18,495 nucleotides of DNA from an uncultured Alphaproteobacteria bacterium (lineage in GTDB: Bacteria; Pseudomonadota; Alphaproteobacteria; GCA-2731375): NCBI GenBank assembly GCA_913049615.1, contig CAJWZI010000005.1, positions 1 to 18,495 of the forward strand, read 5' to 3'. Position numbers and translations under genes: made by a program. Within the stretch, counting starts at the first letter, position 1; every line of letters begins with the position of its first letter. The notes under the pieces were generated by a model, which saw only the letters and a program-made list of their open reading frames with translations, was not told the origin of the DNA and did no database searches. Positions 1 to 8,418 of the stretch are shown here, in pieces.

Positions 1-1
1 A

Positions 2-583
2 CTTCTGCTGCGTGCAGGAGCCTTGCCGGCCCCTTTGAAAATTTTGGAGGAACGCACCGTTGGTCCATCCTTGGGTGCTGACTCTGTTGCGGCAGGTAAG
101 ATTGCGTGTGTGATAGCCTTCATCGCCGTCATGGTCTTCATGGTTTTGTCCTATGGCTTGTTTGGACTTGCTGCTGATATTGCGCTTTTGATCAACCTGT
201 TTCTGATTTTGGGTACGTTATCAATTCTGCAGGCTACACTCACCCTGCCGGGTATCGCTGGCATCGTTTTGACCATTGGTATGGCAGTCGACGCCAACGT
301 TTTGGTGTTTGAGCGTATTCGGGAAGAAATCCGCACCGGCAAGACACCTTTTGCGGCGATGGAGGCTGGTTACCAGCGCGCGCTTGGCACCATTTTGGAT
401 GCTAACATCACTACGCTAATTGCTGCCGTGATTCTGTTTGCCATGGGATCTGGTCCGATTAAAGGTTTTGCCGTGACCTTGGGTATAGGTATTTTGACCT
501 CCGTGTTTACGGCCGTGGTCGTCACCCGAATGATGCTGGTTTTTTGGCTGCGCCGGACCCGCCCTGCCGCACTGCCGATATAG
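2..583 (+). CDS. secD: Protein translocase subunit SecD, C-terminal part (5' truncated by window edge)
   Basis: The reading frame is open from base 2 to the stop at 581-583, so the gene begins upstream of the window and only about 193 C-terminal residues are seen. They match the end of SecD, the membrane subunit that uses the proton gradient to help the SecYEG channel release exported proteins on the periplasmic side. Seen in the sequence: the '[10 protein letters not shown]' segment that precedes the first of the last membrane spans, and the highly conserved '[17 protein letters not shown]' block. Several hydrophobic spans follow the RND-transporter pattern, ending in a short basic tail ([12 protein letters not shown]). 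An internal TTG at 23 could be read as a start, but conserved SecD residues run upstream of it. secF follows 11 bases later, the usual arrangement. Identification is confident. Confidence 0.95.
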   Translation, partial: LLLRAGALPAPLKILEERTVGPSLGADSVAAGKIACVIAFIAVMVFMVLSYGLFGLAADIALLINLFLILGTLSILQATLTLPGIAGIVLTIGMAVDANVLVFERIREEIRTGKTPFAAMEAGYQRALGTILDANITTLIAAVILFAMGSGPIKGFAVTLGIGILTSVFTAVVVTRMMLVFWLRRTRPAALPI

Positions 584-594
584 GTGATGGATAG

Positions 595-1530
595 ATGTTT
601 CAGTTAAGACTCGTCCCCACTGGCACCAACATTCCCTTTATCGCGTGGCGTAGGCTTGCCATGTCTGGCTCCGCGGTACTGGTGGTGTTGTCCCTGATCC
701 TGGCTTTTGTCCCGGGCCTGAATTTTGGCATAGATTTTCGCGGCGGCATTCTGATCGAGGTGCAGACCCATGGTCCCGCTGATTTGGGTGAAATGCGGAG
801 CAAGACTGGCAGTCTGGGTTTGGGCGAGGTCTCCCTACAGGAATTTGGTGCCGACGACACGGTGCTGATCCGGGTTCAAAAACAACCCGGTGACGCTACA
901 GCCCAACAGACGGCGGTTACCAAGGTGCGTGCTGCGTTGGGCGAGGGCATCGAATATAGGCGGACAGAATTTGTTGGCCCCAAGGTCAGTGGCGAATTGA
1001 TTCAGTCAGGCGCCATCGCCATCGCCCTAGCAGTGGTCTTGATGCTCATCTACATTTGGTTCCGGTTCGAATGGCATTTTGGCGTAGGTGCCGTAGTCGC
1101 AATTGTGCATGACGTGGTCCTGTCCGTGGGCATGTTCGCCATGACCCAATTGGAATTCAACCTGTCCACCATTGCTGCGCTCCTAACCATTGTCGGTTAC
1201 TCCATCAATGACACCGTGGTGGTGTACGACCGAGTGCGGGAGAATTTACGCAAGTATAAGTCCAAAAGTCTCCCGGATGTCTTGAACCTGGCTATCAATG
1301 ACACATTGTCGCGCACGACAATGACTTCCATCACAACCCTGCTGGCCTTGGTCGTTCTATTCATATTTGGTGGGGCGGTGATCCAGGGGTTTGTCTTCGC
1401 CATGATTTGGGGCGTCGCCATCGGCACTTACTCCTCCATTTTTATAGCGGCCCCCTTGTTGATCGTGTTGGGACTGGGGGACAGGCACCGCAGTGGGGGA
1501 AACCAAGGCACGGCGAAGTCTACGACCTGA
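595..1530 (+). CDS. secF: Protein translocase subunit SecF
   Basis: 311 residues, a normal length for SecF, the partner of SecD in the proton-driven SecDF complex of the inner membrane. The ATG at 595 sits 11 bases after the secD stop, with a GGTGATGG ribosome-binding stretch between them. Features in order: an N-terminal membrane span (about residues 22-40), the 'GLNFGIDFRGG' motif (41-51), a periplasmic P1-type domain (about 55-130), and five further spans. The signature 'GYSINDTVVVYDRVRE' lies at 201-216; its Asp is a conserved membrane residue linked to proton flow in the family. A short polar tail ends the protein. It is almost certainly in one transcript with secD. Nothing unusual is seen. 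Confidence 0.97.
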   Translation: MFQLRLVPTGTNIPFIAWRRLAMSGSAVLVVLSLILAFVPGLNFGIDFRGGILIEVQTHGPADLGEMRSKTGSLGLGEVSLQEFGADDTVLIRVQKQPGDATAQQTAVTKVRAALGEGIEYRRTEFVGPKVSGELIQSGAIAIALAVVLMLIYIWFRFEWHFGVGAVVAIVHDVVLSVGMFAMTQLEFNLSTIAALLTIVGYSINDTVVVYDRVRENLRKYKSKSLPDVLNLAINDTLSRTTMTSITTLLALVVLFIFGGAVIQGFVFAMIWGVAIGTYSSIFIAAPLLIVLGLGDRHRSGGNQGTAKSTT

Positions 1531-1559
1531 ACCCAGTAGGGGATTAAGGTGTGACCGCC

Positions 1560-1670
1560 ATGCAAACTACAATGTCATTCTCCCGAAAGCTTGAATCTAC
1601 TCGAGCAGTCCCAAGCGTGAATTTCTACTTTCTTGGAAATGACAAGATTGTTGGCAGTGTAAAACATTAG
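1560..1670 (+). CDS. Possible 36-residue ORF between secF and the Mth938-domain gene (doubtful)
   Basis: An ATG at 1560, preceded at ten bases by AAGG (1546-1549), opens a 36-codon frame (begins MQTTMSFSRKLES, ends KIVGSVKH) that stops with TAG at 1668-1670. The next gene starts at 1674 in the same frame, only three bases later, and has no clear ribosome-binding site of its own. The small frame could therefore be a translated leader that delivers ribosomes to it. I recognise no family. The only support is position and the upstream purine stretch, so chance is the more likely explanation. Confidence 0.15.
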   Translation: MQTTMSFSRKLESTRAVPSVNFYFLGNDKIVGSVKH

Positions 1671-1673
1671 ATC

Positions 1674-2051
1674 ATGGATATTACACCACCTGTCGCCGCT
1701 GACCGGCAACTGATCCAGGGCTACGGCGACGGGGGGTTCCGTGTTTCAGGTGTTCGCTATTCAGGTTCGATCATCGTTTTTCCCTGGGAGACTGTTCCCT
1801 GGCCAGTAGTGGCCGGCGATAATTTTACTGTCGAGCATTTCGATGCCATTCGCGACGCTGAGAATGAGGTGAGTGTATTGCTGCTAGGCTGCGGCGCGAA
1901 AGCTTCTTTAATCGGAACCGAATTACGCGTCCAGGTGCGTGATTGGGGAGTGGTGATTGAAGCCATGGATACGGGTGCCGCATGCCGCACCTATAACGTC
2001 TTGTTAAGCGAAGACCGGCTCGTCGCCGCTGCACTAATCGCCATCGAATAG
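1674..2051 (+). CDS. Mth938-like domain-containing protein (DUF498/NDUFAF3-type)
   Basis: 125 residues covering one complete Mth938-like fold. The recognisable core is 'RQLIQGYGDGGFRVSGVRY' (residues 11-29), followed by 'GSIIVFPWETVPWPV' and a C-terminal 'AACRTYNVLLSEDRLVAAAL', typical of the family. In eukaryotes the homologue NDUFAF3 helps assemble respiratory complex I. The bacterial role is not established. A copy just downstream of secDF is a common alphaproteobacterial arrangement, which supports the taxonomic guess. The ATG at 1674 gives the usual short N-terminus; no good Shine-Dalgarno sequence precedes it. The stop is three bases before the next start, so it is likely translated together with the transporter gene. 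Confidence 0.9.
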   Translation: MDITPPVAADRQLIQGYGDGGFRVSGVRYSGSIIVFPWETVPWPVVAGDNFTVEHFDAIRDAENEVSVLLLGCGAKASLIGTELRVQVRDWGVVIEAMDTGAACRTYNVLLSEDRLVAAALIAIE

Positions 2052-2054
2052 GAA

Positions 2055-2969
2055 GTGGCGGTGTTCTCCTATTGGATTCCTATCACTATCTTTGCTGCCT
2101 TCATGCAGAACATGCGTTCGGCATTGCAGAAATACATCAAAGAGTACCTCTCCACTGCTGGTGCTGCCTATGTGCGGTTCATTTATGCTTTGCCCCTAGC
2201 CTTGGTCTTGCTGGGTGTGCTGGTCTTCCAGTTCGGTTATGACCTGCCGCGAATAAATCTGGAATTTTTAATCTACTGTCTGTTGGGCAGCCTGACGCAG
2301 GTCCTGTTCACTTTTATCCTGCTATATCTGTTCTCTTTGCGGAATTTCGCGGTCGGAACGACATTTTCCAAAACCGAGATCCTGCAAATCGCCATCTTGG
2401 GTCTGATCTTGTTAGGCGATGAGGTAAGCCTGTTTGGCGTTGGTGCCATTGTTGTCGGGATGACCGGTGTGGTCATCCTATCCACGGCACAAACTTCCGT
2501 GACCCTGTCTAACTTGGCAACTAGTTTGTTTGAAAAATCGACGCTAGTCGGATTAATTTGTGGAGCCTTTCTTGGCTCATCAGTGGTGTTTTTCCGCGGC
2601 GCTACCCTGGCCTTGGAGGACGGCGACGTAATGATCCGCGCCGCCTTTACCCTTTCGGTAGCCTTAATCATTCAAACCATCATGATGGGTATTTACCTGC
2701 TGCTTCATGAGCCGGGCCAAATGACGGCCGTCTTTCGTCATTGGAAACCGGCCAGCGCTGTGGGCATTGCGGGTTTCCTGGGCTCAATGGGATGGTTCAC
2801 GGCCTTTACCTTACAAAACGCGGCCTATGTGCGTGCAGTCGGTCAGATCGAGCTAATCTTCACCTTTATCGCCTCTGTCGTTTATTTCAGGGAAAAGACA
2901 AGTGCCATGGAATTAGCCGGTATCGTGTTGATCCTAGTGGCAATTATTACCATTGTTTTGAAAGGATGA
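2055..2969 (+). CDS. DMT-superfamily (EamA-type) membrane transporter
   Basis: 304 residues, almost entirely hydrophobic, with a two-fold internal repeat that fits a ten-span drug/metabolite transporter of the inner membrane. The first EamA half ends around 'SKTEILQIAILGLILLGDEV' and 'IVVGMTGVVILS'. The second half ends with 'IELIFTFIASVVYFREKTS' followed by 'ELAGIVLILVAIITIVL'. The substrate cannot be told from sequence; family members move amino acids, nucleobases, sugars or other metabolites. The GTG at 2055 begins three bases after the preceding stop; a second GTG at 2061 is an alternative start, and both imply translational coupling. Its place at the end of a sec operon suggests co-transcription, not a shared function. 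Confidence 0.88.
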   Translation: MAVFSYWIPITIFAAFMQNMRSALQKYIKEYLSTAGAAYVRFIYALPLALVLLGVLVFQFGYDLPRINLEFLIYCLLGSLTQVLFTFILLYLFSLRNFAVGTTFSKTEILQIAILGLILLGDEVSLFGVGAIVVGMTGVVILSTAQTSVTLSNLATSLFEKSTLVGLICGAFLGSSVVFFRGATLALEDGDVMIRAAFTLSVALIIQTIMMGIYLLLHEPGQMTAVFRHWKPASAVGIAGFLGSMGWFTAFTLQNAAYVRAVGQIELIFTFIASVVYFREKTSAMELAGIVLILVAIITIVLKG

Positions 2970-3328
2970 GTTTGTAAGGGAAAGAAGCTGAGCCGTGTGT
3001 GGGCGAGTTATGGACGAAAATCAGCGCTTTGATCACTAATTTCAATCTAACTCCGAAGAACTCACTGCAATCATCCAAACTCTGCCGCCCACCTCATTCA
3101 GAATGAAGGCACGGGCGTTACCACTCCGGTGTTGAAAAGGAATTAACCGTTGGCTTTAGCCTGGCCGTGCCAGATCCATGACTGCATACCTGTGTGGGTT
3201 GTTACGTCTCTACCAACGGCCGCCTCAGACATCTCGTAGCGACGGTTAGCGAGGCAACTACTTTTTCTGGATTCTCCCTATTTGGCTGTGCCGTCGATAA
3301 ATCCAGCGATGCTGCGTAACAGCGCGTG
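2970..3328. other. Convergent intergenic stretch, no gene recognised
   Basis: About 360 bases between two genes that end facing each other (transporter on +, hyuA on -). I found no convincing hairpin with a T-run on either strand, no tRNA and no frame with a recognisable product. Short frames on both strands near 3200-3430 lie over the hyuA end and look accidental. Transcription from both sides may terminate here by factor-dependent means. Confidence 0.5.
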
Positions 3329-5383
3329 TCAACCTCCGGACCCAATTGGGACTTTAATGTCCAGCCATCCGTGCTTGGTTGCAGTTGCCTCATCGCCGGG
3401 ACGAAGCAGCACATTCGTGGTTTCCGATACAACCAGTGCCGGGCCGCTAATGCGTTGGTCGGGTGTCAGCCGTTCAAAATCATGCATAGGTGCATCCTGC
3501 CAATGACCCAGATAGATCTGACGCTGGCCGATGAGGGAGTTTTTCGATAAGGATTCAAGGACTGGTTCCTCGGGTAGGGCGGGCAAGGCGCCGATGGTAG
3601 CGACGCGAGCGTTCACGAGCACGGGGTCCTGGTCTTTCAGGCTGTAGGTATACAGAGTTTCATGTCGCAGTTCGAATGCCGTCTTTATCTGCTCCAATAA
3701 ATTGGGAGCCAAGAAATCAATATCATCTAGGGTCACATCGATTTCGAAAATCTGCTCCCCGTAACGCATGTCGGCGGAGCGGCTGGTATGAATGTCACCA
3801 TCGAACCAGTTCGACAAACGGCTCCGTCCTTCCGTTTCCATTTCAGAGTACAGCTCATTGATGGCAGCTTTATCCAAGGTCGAGGTATCGCCAATATGGG
3901 TGCGCGTCATTTCCAGCCTAAGTTGTGTTGCCAGCATTCCCCAGGCCGATAGAACGGAGGCAATGCGCGGTACTACAACACGGGTGAGGCTCAATTTACG
4001 TGCCAGGTCGGTGGCATGCAGCCCCGCCGCTCCGCCAAACGCCAACAGGGCGAAACGTCGCGGATCAACGCCTCGGCGTACAGTGGCAAGCCGGACACCT
4101 TCCGCCATCTGCGTGTTAACCACACGGTGAACCCCCTCCGCTGCCGCCACACCGCCGATGCCAAGTTTAGCGCCTAGGCGGCCTAAAGCAGCCTCCGCCG
4201 CTGCCTGGTTCAAGCGGGTACGTCCGCCGAGGAAGTTGTCAGGATCCAGGTATCCTAGTACCAGGGATGCGTCCGTGACTGTCGCCTCCCACCCGCCAAG
4301 GCCATAACAGGCAGGCCCGGGTTGCGCTCCTGCGCTTTCTGGTCCGACCTGCAGCAGCCCGCCCCGAACCGCCCGCGCGATGGAGCCCCCTCCTGATCCC
4401 AGGGTCACAATATCGAGGCTGGGCAGAGCTATACGTTCATTGGCGATGCGGCGATCCGTGGCCAGGGCGGCCTGACCATCGACAATCAGGGAAATATCTG
4501 ACGACGTGCCTCCCATATCCAACGGGATGAGATCACGGATGCCAGCCAGACTAGCTGCATGGCGGGCCCCAGAAACGCCACCGGCCGGGCCGGACAAAAC
4601 TGTGCCCGCGGCCAGACGAATGGCTTCGGTGATAGGTGCTATGCCGCCATGCGACAACATTATTAGCACGGTGCCAGCATAGCCCGAGGTCCGCAATGAT
4701 CCTTCGAGTTGTGATAAATAACGACCAAGAATTGGCGACACATATGCGTTGACGACTGTGGTCGAGACCCTCTCGTACTCCTTGATCAGGGGTAGCACCT
4801 CAGAAGACAGGCAGACATGGACCTCTGGTAAGGCTTGGGCCAGCGCTTCCCGGGTGATACATTCGTGGCGGTCATCTCGGTAGCTATGCAAATAGCAAAC
4901 GGCCACTGCGGTAACCTCAGCCTGTTTCAAAACAGTTATTGCGTCGTCCAGTGACGCCTGGTCCAAGGGTCGTTCCACGCTGCCGTCCGGACGTAATCTT
5001 TCGCTCACGCCTAGTCTGAGGTGGCGAGGCACCAAAGCGTGCGGCCGTGCCAGACGTAGGTTATAGCGCTCCGGCTTTAACCCCTCGCGCATTTCCAGGA
5101 CGTCTCGATGACCTGCTGTAGTCAAGAGGCCGACCTTTGCTCCTTTTCGTTCTAGCAGAGCATTGGTTGCAGCTGTGGTCCCGTGGACAATGCGTTCCGT
5201 CTGTTGCAACAACTCTTCTAAGGTAAGTCCTAGAAGTTTCGCTACTTGGCCTAGGCCATTCATAACGCCTATGGATTGGTCCTGCGGGGTCGATGGCTCT
5301 TTGCTTAGGGTTACTCTTCCAGCATCATCAATCGCCACTAGATCCGTATATGTTCCGCCCACATCAACGCCAACGCGATACAT
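3329..5383 (-). CDS. hyuA: Hydantoinase/oxoprolinase family subunit A (HyuA-type, ATP-binding)
   Basis: 684 residues from the preferred ATG at 5383, normal for the A subunit of the hydantoinase/5-oxoprolinase/acetone-carboxylase superfamily. These enzymes use ATP to activate a cyclic amide, lactam or ketone for hydrolysis or carboxylation. Seen: 'GVDVGGTYTDLVAID' at 5-19 (phosphate-binding loop of the sugar-kinase-like fold), 'PLDMGGTSSDISLI' at 287-300, 'TLGSGGGSIAR', and 'GAQPGPACYGLGG' with 'ATVTDA'. An in-frame TTG at 5389 is an alternative start, but the purine stretch AGGGA (bases 5394-5398) is better placed for the ATG. The start lies two bases past the hyuB stop, so the two subunits are translationally coupled. 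One family motif, usually SNGG, reads SHGG here (244-247). The true substrate is unknown; hydantoins, 5-oxoproline, lactams and ketones are all possible. Confidence 0.88.
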   Translation of the reverse strand: MYRVGVDVGGTYTDLVAIDDAGRVTLSKEPSTPQDQSIGVMNGLGQVAKLLGLTLEELLQQTERIVHGTTAATNALLERKGAKVGLLTTAGHRDVLEMREGLKPERYNLRLARPHALVPRHLRLGVSERLRPDGSVERPLDQASLDDAITVLKQAEVTAVAVCYLHSYRDDRHECITREALAQALPEVHVCLSSEVLPLIKEYERVSTTVVNAYVSPILGRYLSQLEGSLRTSGYAGTVLIMLSHGGIAPITEAIRLAAGTVLSGPAGGVSGARHAASLAGIRDLIPLDMGGTSSDISLIVDGQAALATDRRIANERIALPSLDIVTLGSGGGSIARAVRGGLLQVGPESAGAQPGPACYGLGGWEATVTDASLVLGYLDPDNFLGGRTRLNQAAAEAALGRLGAKLGIGGVAAAEGVHRVVNTQMAEGVRLATVRRGVDPRRFALLAFGGAAGLHATDLARKLSLTRVVVPRIASVLSAWGMLATQLRLEMTRTHIGDTSTLDKAAINELYSEMETEGRSRLSNWFDGDIHTSRSADMRYGEQIFEIDVTLDDIDFLAPNLLEQIKTAFELRHETLYTYSLKDQDPVLVNARVATIGALPALPEEPVLESLSKNSLIGQRQIYLGHWQDAPMHDFERLTPDQRISGPALVVSETTNVLLRPGDEATATKHGWLDIKVPIGSGG

Positions 5384-5385
5384 GT

Positions 5386-7050
5386 TCAAATGATCCCTGG
5401 TGATGTCTTGCAGACGTAGCCATTTCGTAGGTCATAGGCCAGAGCTTCCGGTTCACGTTCTTCCGGAGGTCCCCAGCCGCCGCCGCCGGCCGAATGGATT
5501 TCAAATACTGTTCCAGGGGGACACTCAATGCCTTCCTGTTTGGTGGGCAAGGTCTGGCCGACCTGGTTTGGTGCGCGCATGACATAATGGTGTGGGGCAC
5601 CATCTTTGCCTCCCAGCAGGCCACAGGCACCGTGACGAACACCGTCGCCAGCAGTATTGACCCTGAAAGGGTCATCAGTTTCGACCCGAAGGCTGAGATC
5701 AACACCAACGCCGCCCACGAAACGTCCGTTGCCACCAGAATTGGGCCGATATTCATGATATTCAAAAAATAGCGGGAAACGACTTTCAGTGACTTCGACC
5801 GAGCCGAATTTCAGGCCGCCTGTCGAATGCCATTCGCCCGACCCGTGCCAGCCATCGCCACCTGGCGAGGCTCCGGCACCCGGACGGGCATGCATCATAT
5901 GCCAAATGAAGGGTTGGCCATTCTTAGGATTTTCGCCCTTAATGGCAATGCGGAAACGCCGTCCCCAACCAGCCATCGCGCGGTCGGGGCAGGCCGGTGC
6001 AAGTGCCCGTATCACCGCCTCGATTACCTCTTGGGCGCAGTGGGAGGTAGACAAAGTAACTGGTGCGCCCGGACTGGCCCAGACGACACTGCCCTCGCGG
6101 GCTATAATGTTGATGGGGCGAAGCGAGCCGTCGTTTTTCGGCGTGTCCGCGTCAAACAGAAAGGAGAACGCCATCGCCACGGCTGATTGCATGTTGGCAT
6201 GAGAGGAATTGACGAAGGATGTGACTTCATCGTCGGATGCGCTTAAATCCACGTCCAGATCGTTCCCATGAATGGTGACCTTGGCGCGGATCGCGATATC
6301 CTGGTTGCCCCGACCGTCGTCGTCTAGCAAGGCTTCTCCCTCGTATGTACCATCGGCCCATGCCGCGATCACGTCGCGGGCCTGTTGTTCGGCGGAGTCC
6401 AAAATAATCTCGACGGCTGCTGATACCAAACGTGGCTTGAATTCTGTCATGAGGGTTTGCAGGCGCGTTTCTCCGAGCCGAACCGATCCAATTTGTGCGG
6501 CCAGGTCACCCTGAAAATCCTTCGCGTGGCGGACGTTAATTGACAACATTTGCATCAGGTCTCGGCGCAATTCGCCGCCAGCGTATAGACGCAAGGGGGG
6601 TACTCTCAGACCTTCCTGCCAAATTTCGGTCGCCGCAGCGTTATAGGCGCCATAAGTGGCGCCGCCAATATCCGAATGATGAGCACGGTTGACGGTCCAG
6701 AAGAGAAGCGCGTCGTCTGCGAAAACCGGTACAAATGCCGTGAGGTCTGGCAAATGACTGCCGCCGTGGTAGGGATCGTTCAATAGGAAGACGTCGCCGG
6801 GGTGGACGTCGTCACCGAAGAAGTCGACCACAGCCTTGACCGCCCACGGCAGGGCGCCGACGTGGACCGGGATATGTTCGGCTTGGGCTATCAATCGGCC
6901 CTTGGCGCCGCATATTGCGGTGGAAAAATCTCGGCTCGAATTGAGAATTTGCGAATATGAGGTGCGCAGCATGGCCTCGCCCATCTCCTCAGAAATTGCC
7001 ACTAGGCGATGCTGAATAACAGATGCTGTTATGGGATCGACTTCTTTCAC
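5386..7050 (-). CDS. hyuB: Hydantoinase/oxoprolinase family subunit B (HyuB-type)
   Basis: 554 residues, the partner subunit that carries much of the substrate and metal chemistry in this superfamily. Seen: the N-terminal 'ITASVIQHRLVAISEEMGEA', 'SSRDFSTAICG', 'GDVFLLNDPYHGGSHLPD' around 85-102, 'VNRAHHSDIGG' around 120-130 with possible metal ligands His124/His125/Asp127, 'ATEIWQEGLRVPP', and the C-terminal glycine motif 'SAGGGGWGPPEE'. I prefer the GTG at 7050 over the GTG at 7056: the AGAGGA stretch is about seven bases from the former and almost touches the latter. The protein ends soon after the glycine motif, without the usual 'DYGVV'-like tail, so it is slightly short. It is first in a two-gene operon with hyuA and diverges from a thiolase gene. 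Confidence 0.88.
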   Translation of the reverse strand: MKEVDPITASVIQHRLVAISEEMGEAMLRTSYSQILNSSRDFSTAICGAKGRLIAQAEHIPVHVGALPWAVKAVVDFFGDDVHPGDVFLLNDPYHGGSHLPDLTAFVPVFADDALLFWTVNRAHHSDIGGATYGAYNAAATEIWQEGLRVPPLRLYAGGELRRDLMQMLSINVRHAKDFQGDLAAQIGSVRLGETRLQTLMTEFKPRLVSAAVEIILDSAEQQARDVIAAWADGTYEGEALLDDDGRGNQDIAIRAKVTIHGNDLDVDLSASDDEVTSFVNSSHANMQSAVAMAFSFLFDADTPKNDGSLRPINIIAREGSVVWASPGAPVTLSTSHCAQEVIEAVIRALAPACPDRAMAGWGRRFRIAIKGENPKNGQPFIWHMMHARPGAGASPGGDGWHGSGEWHSTGGLKFGSVEVTESRFPLFFEYHEYRPNSGGNGRFVGGVGVDLSLRVETDDPFRVNTAGDGVRHGACGLLGGKDGAPHHYVMRAPNQVGQTLPTKQEGIECPPGTVFEIHSAGGGGWGPPEEREPEALAYDLRNGYVCKTSPGII

Positions 7051-7079
7051 GGCCACTTCCTCTTCAATACGTAACAGGT

Positions 7080-7108
7080 AGTTTATGGCGTTGGCTAGAT
7101 GCGGACAA
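7080..7108 (-). promoter_or_regulatory. Candidate sigma-70-type promoter for hyuBA
   Basis: On the minus strand TTGTCC (bases 7108-7103) and TAAACT (7085-7080) are separated by 17 bases, the ideal spacing. The predicted start of transcription is about 20 bases before the hyuB GTG. The -35 of this candidate overlaps the spacer of the thiolase promoter candidate on the other strand. This is a consensus match only. Confidence 0.4.
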
Positions 7109-7120
7109 CGCCGCTATAGT
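7091..7120 (+). promoter_or_regulatory. Candidate sigma-70-type promoter for the thiolase gene
   Basis: TTGGCT (7091-7096) and TATAGT (7115-7120) are 18 bases apart, both four or more of six matches to the bacterial consensus. They lie 47 bases before the thiolase ATG at 7167. A good Shine-Dalgarno stretch, AGGGGA (7151-7156), follows, ten bases from the start codon. The site overlaps the opposing hyuBA candidate. Confidence 0.45.
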
Positions 7121-7166
7121 CAGGTGTAGAAAACAGTAAACCTAGCAAGCAGGGGAAATATCCATC

Positions 7167-8354
7167 ATGCGTGATGCCGTTATAGTCTCAACCGCACGTA
7201 CACCTATTGGCAAGGCCTATCGCGGTGCTTTTAATAACACTCATGCTGTGGATTTGGGCGGCCATGTAATCAGCCAGGCGGTCGAACGCGCAGGCGTGGA
7301 ACTGGAGGAGGTTGAAGATGTAATCATGGGAGTAGGCCGGACTGAGGGCTGCACAGGCGGCAACATTGCTCGGGGGTCTGCTATGAGGGCCGGCATGCCG
7401 GTTAACGTCTCCGGCCTAACGGTCAGCCGCGCCTGTTCTTCTGGTTTGAACGCTATTTCCGTCGCCGCCCAGCGCATAATTTCCGATGGCGTGCCCGTGG
7501 CCGTTGGCGGTGGCTTGGAAAGCATTTCATTGGTGCAGAACGATCACGCCAATACATATTTTCGGGTCAACGGTTGGCTGGATGAAAACTTACCGTCAAT
7601 CTACGACCCCATGCTGAAGACGGCGCAGACAGTGGCTGACCGTTACAGTATCTCTCGTGAAGCCCAAGATGAATATGGTTTTCAAAGCCAGATGCGTACG
7701 GCGGCGGCGCAACAGGCTGGCAAGTTCGATGACGAGATCGTTCCTATGCCATCTGTTAAGGCGTTAACCGACAAGGAATCCGGTGAAGTTAACTATGTGG
7801 ATACTTTGTTGGAAAAGGATGAAGGCAATCGGCCGTCCACCACCCTGGAAGGCTTGCAGGATTTGAAGCCGGTAACCCGCGAGGACGGCCACATCACTGC
7901 GGGCAATGCCTCTCAACTATCCGACGGCGCCTCGGCTTGCGTGCTGATGAGCGATGCGGAAGCGGCAAAGCGCGGTGCCGAAGTGATGGGCATTTATCGC
8001 GGCCTAGTGGTGCACGGTTGCGAGCCCGACGAAATGGGTATCGGCCCGGTGTACGCCATTCCAAAACTGTTGGAGCGCAATGGCCTTACCATGGATGACA
8101 TCGATCTGTGGGAATTGAACGAGGCATTTGCCGTGCAGGTATTGTATTGCCGGGACAAGCTAGGTATTCCCAATGATAGGCTGAATGTGGACGGTGGTTC
8201 TATCTCCGTTGGTCACCCTTACGGCATGACCGGCGCCCGATTGACTGGCCATGCCCTAATTGAGGGCAAGCGTCGGGGTGCGAAATACGTCGTGGTGACA
8301 ATGTGCGTCGGTACTGGCATGGGTGCGGCAGGCCTGTTCGAATTGCCACAATAG
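7167..8354 (+). CDS. Thiolase family protein (acetyl-CoA C-acyltransferase/acetyltransferase)
   Basis: 395 residues, a full-length degradative or biosynthetic type thiolase. Such enzymes cleave 3-ketoacyl-CoA with CoA to acetyl-CoA and a shortened acyl-CoA, or run the reverse condensation, in the cytoplasm. All catalytic elements are present: the nucleophile Cys90 in '[12 protein letters not shown]', 'ELNEAFAVQ', His350 in '[12 protein letters not shown]', and the acid/base Cys380 in '[16 protein letters not shown]'. The N-terminus '[19 protein letters not shown]' fits the family and fixes the ATG at 7167. The gene stands alone between a divergent promoter region and a strong terminator. The substrate chain length cannot be told from sequence; fatty acid, aromatic or branched-chain breakdown are all possible. 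Confidence 0.93.
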   Translation: MRDAVIVSTARTPIGKAYRGAFNNTHAVDLGGHVISQAVERAGVELEEVEDVIMGVGRTEGCTGGNIARGSAMRAGMPVNVSGLTVSRACSSGLNAISVAAQRIISDGVPVAVGGGLESISLVQNDHANTYFRVNGWLDENLPSIYDPMLKTAQTVADRYSISREAQDEYGFQSQMRTAAAQQAGKFDDEIVPMPSVKALTDKESGEVNYVDTLLEKDEGNRPSTTLEGLQDLKPVTREDGHITAGNASQLSDGASACVLMSDAEAAKRGAEVMGIYRGLVVHGCEPDEMGIGPVYAIPKLLERNGLTMDDIDLWELNEAFAVQVLYCRDKLGIPNDRLNVDGGSISVGHPYGMTGARLTGHALIEGKRRGAKYVVVTMCVGTGMGAAGLFELPQ

Positions 8355-8372
8355 CCCATTTGAAATTAGTGA

Positions 8373-8418
8373 GGGCGCCTCGCTGGCTCAGCGAGGCACC
8401 CTTAATTTTTGGTTTTTT
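8373..8418 (+). terminator. Rho-independent terminator after the thiolase gene
   Basis: Bases 8373-8385 and 8389-8401 form a 13-base-pair stem, interrupted only by one C-A mismatch, around a three-base loop. The stem is followed at once by T-rich sequence (8402-8418, with runs of five and six T). It starts 19 bases after the thiolase stop codon. This is the clearest terminator in the window and isolates the thiolase as a single-gene unit. Confidence 0.9.
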
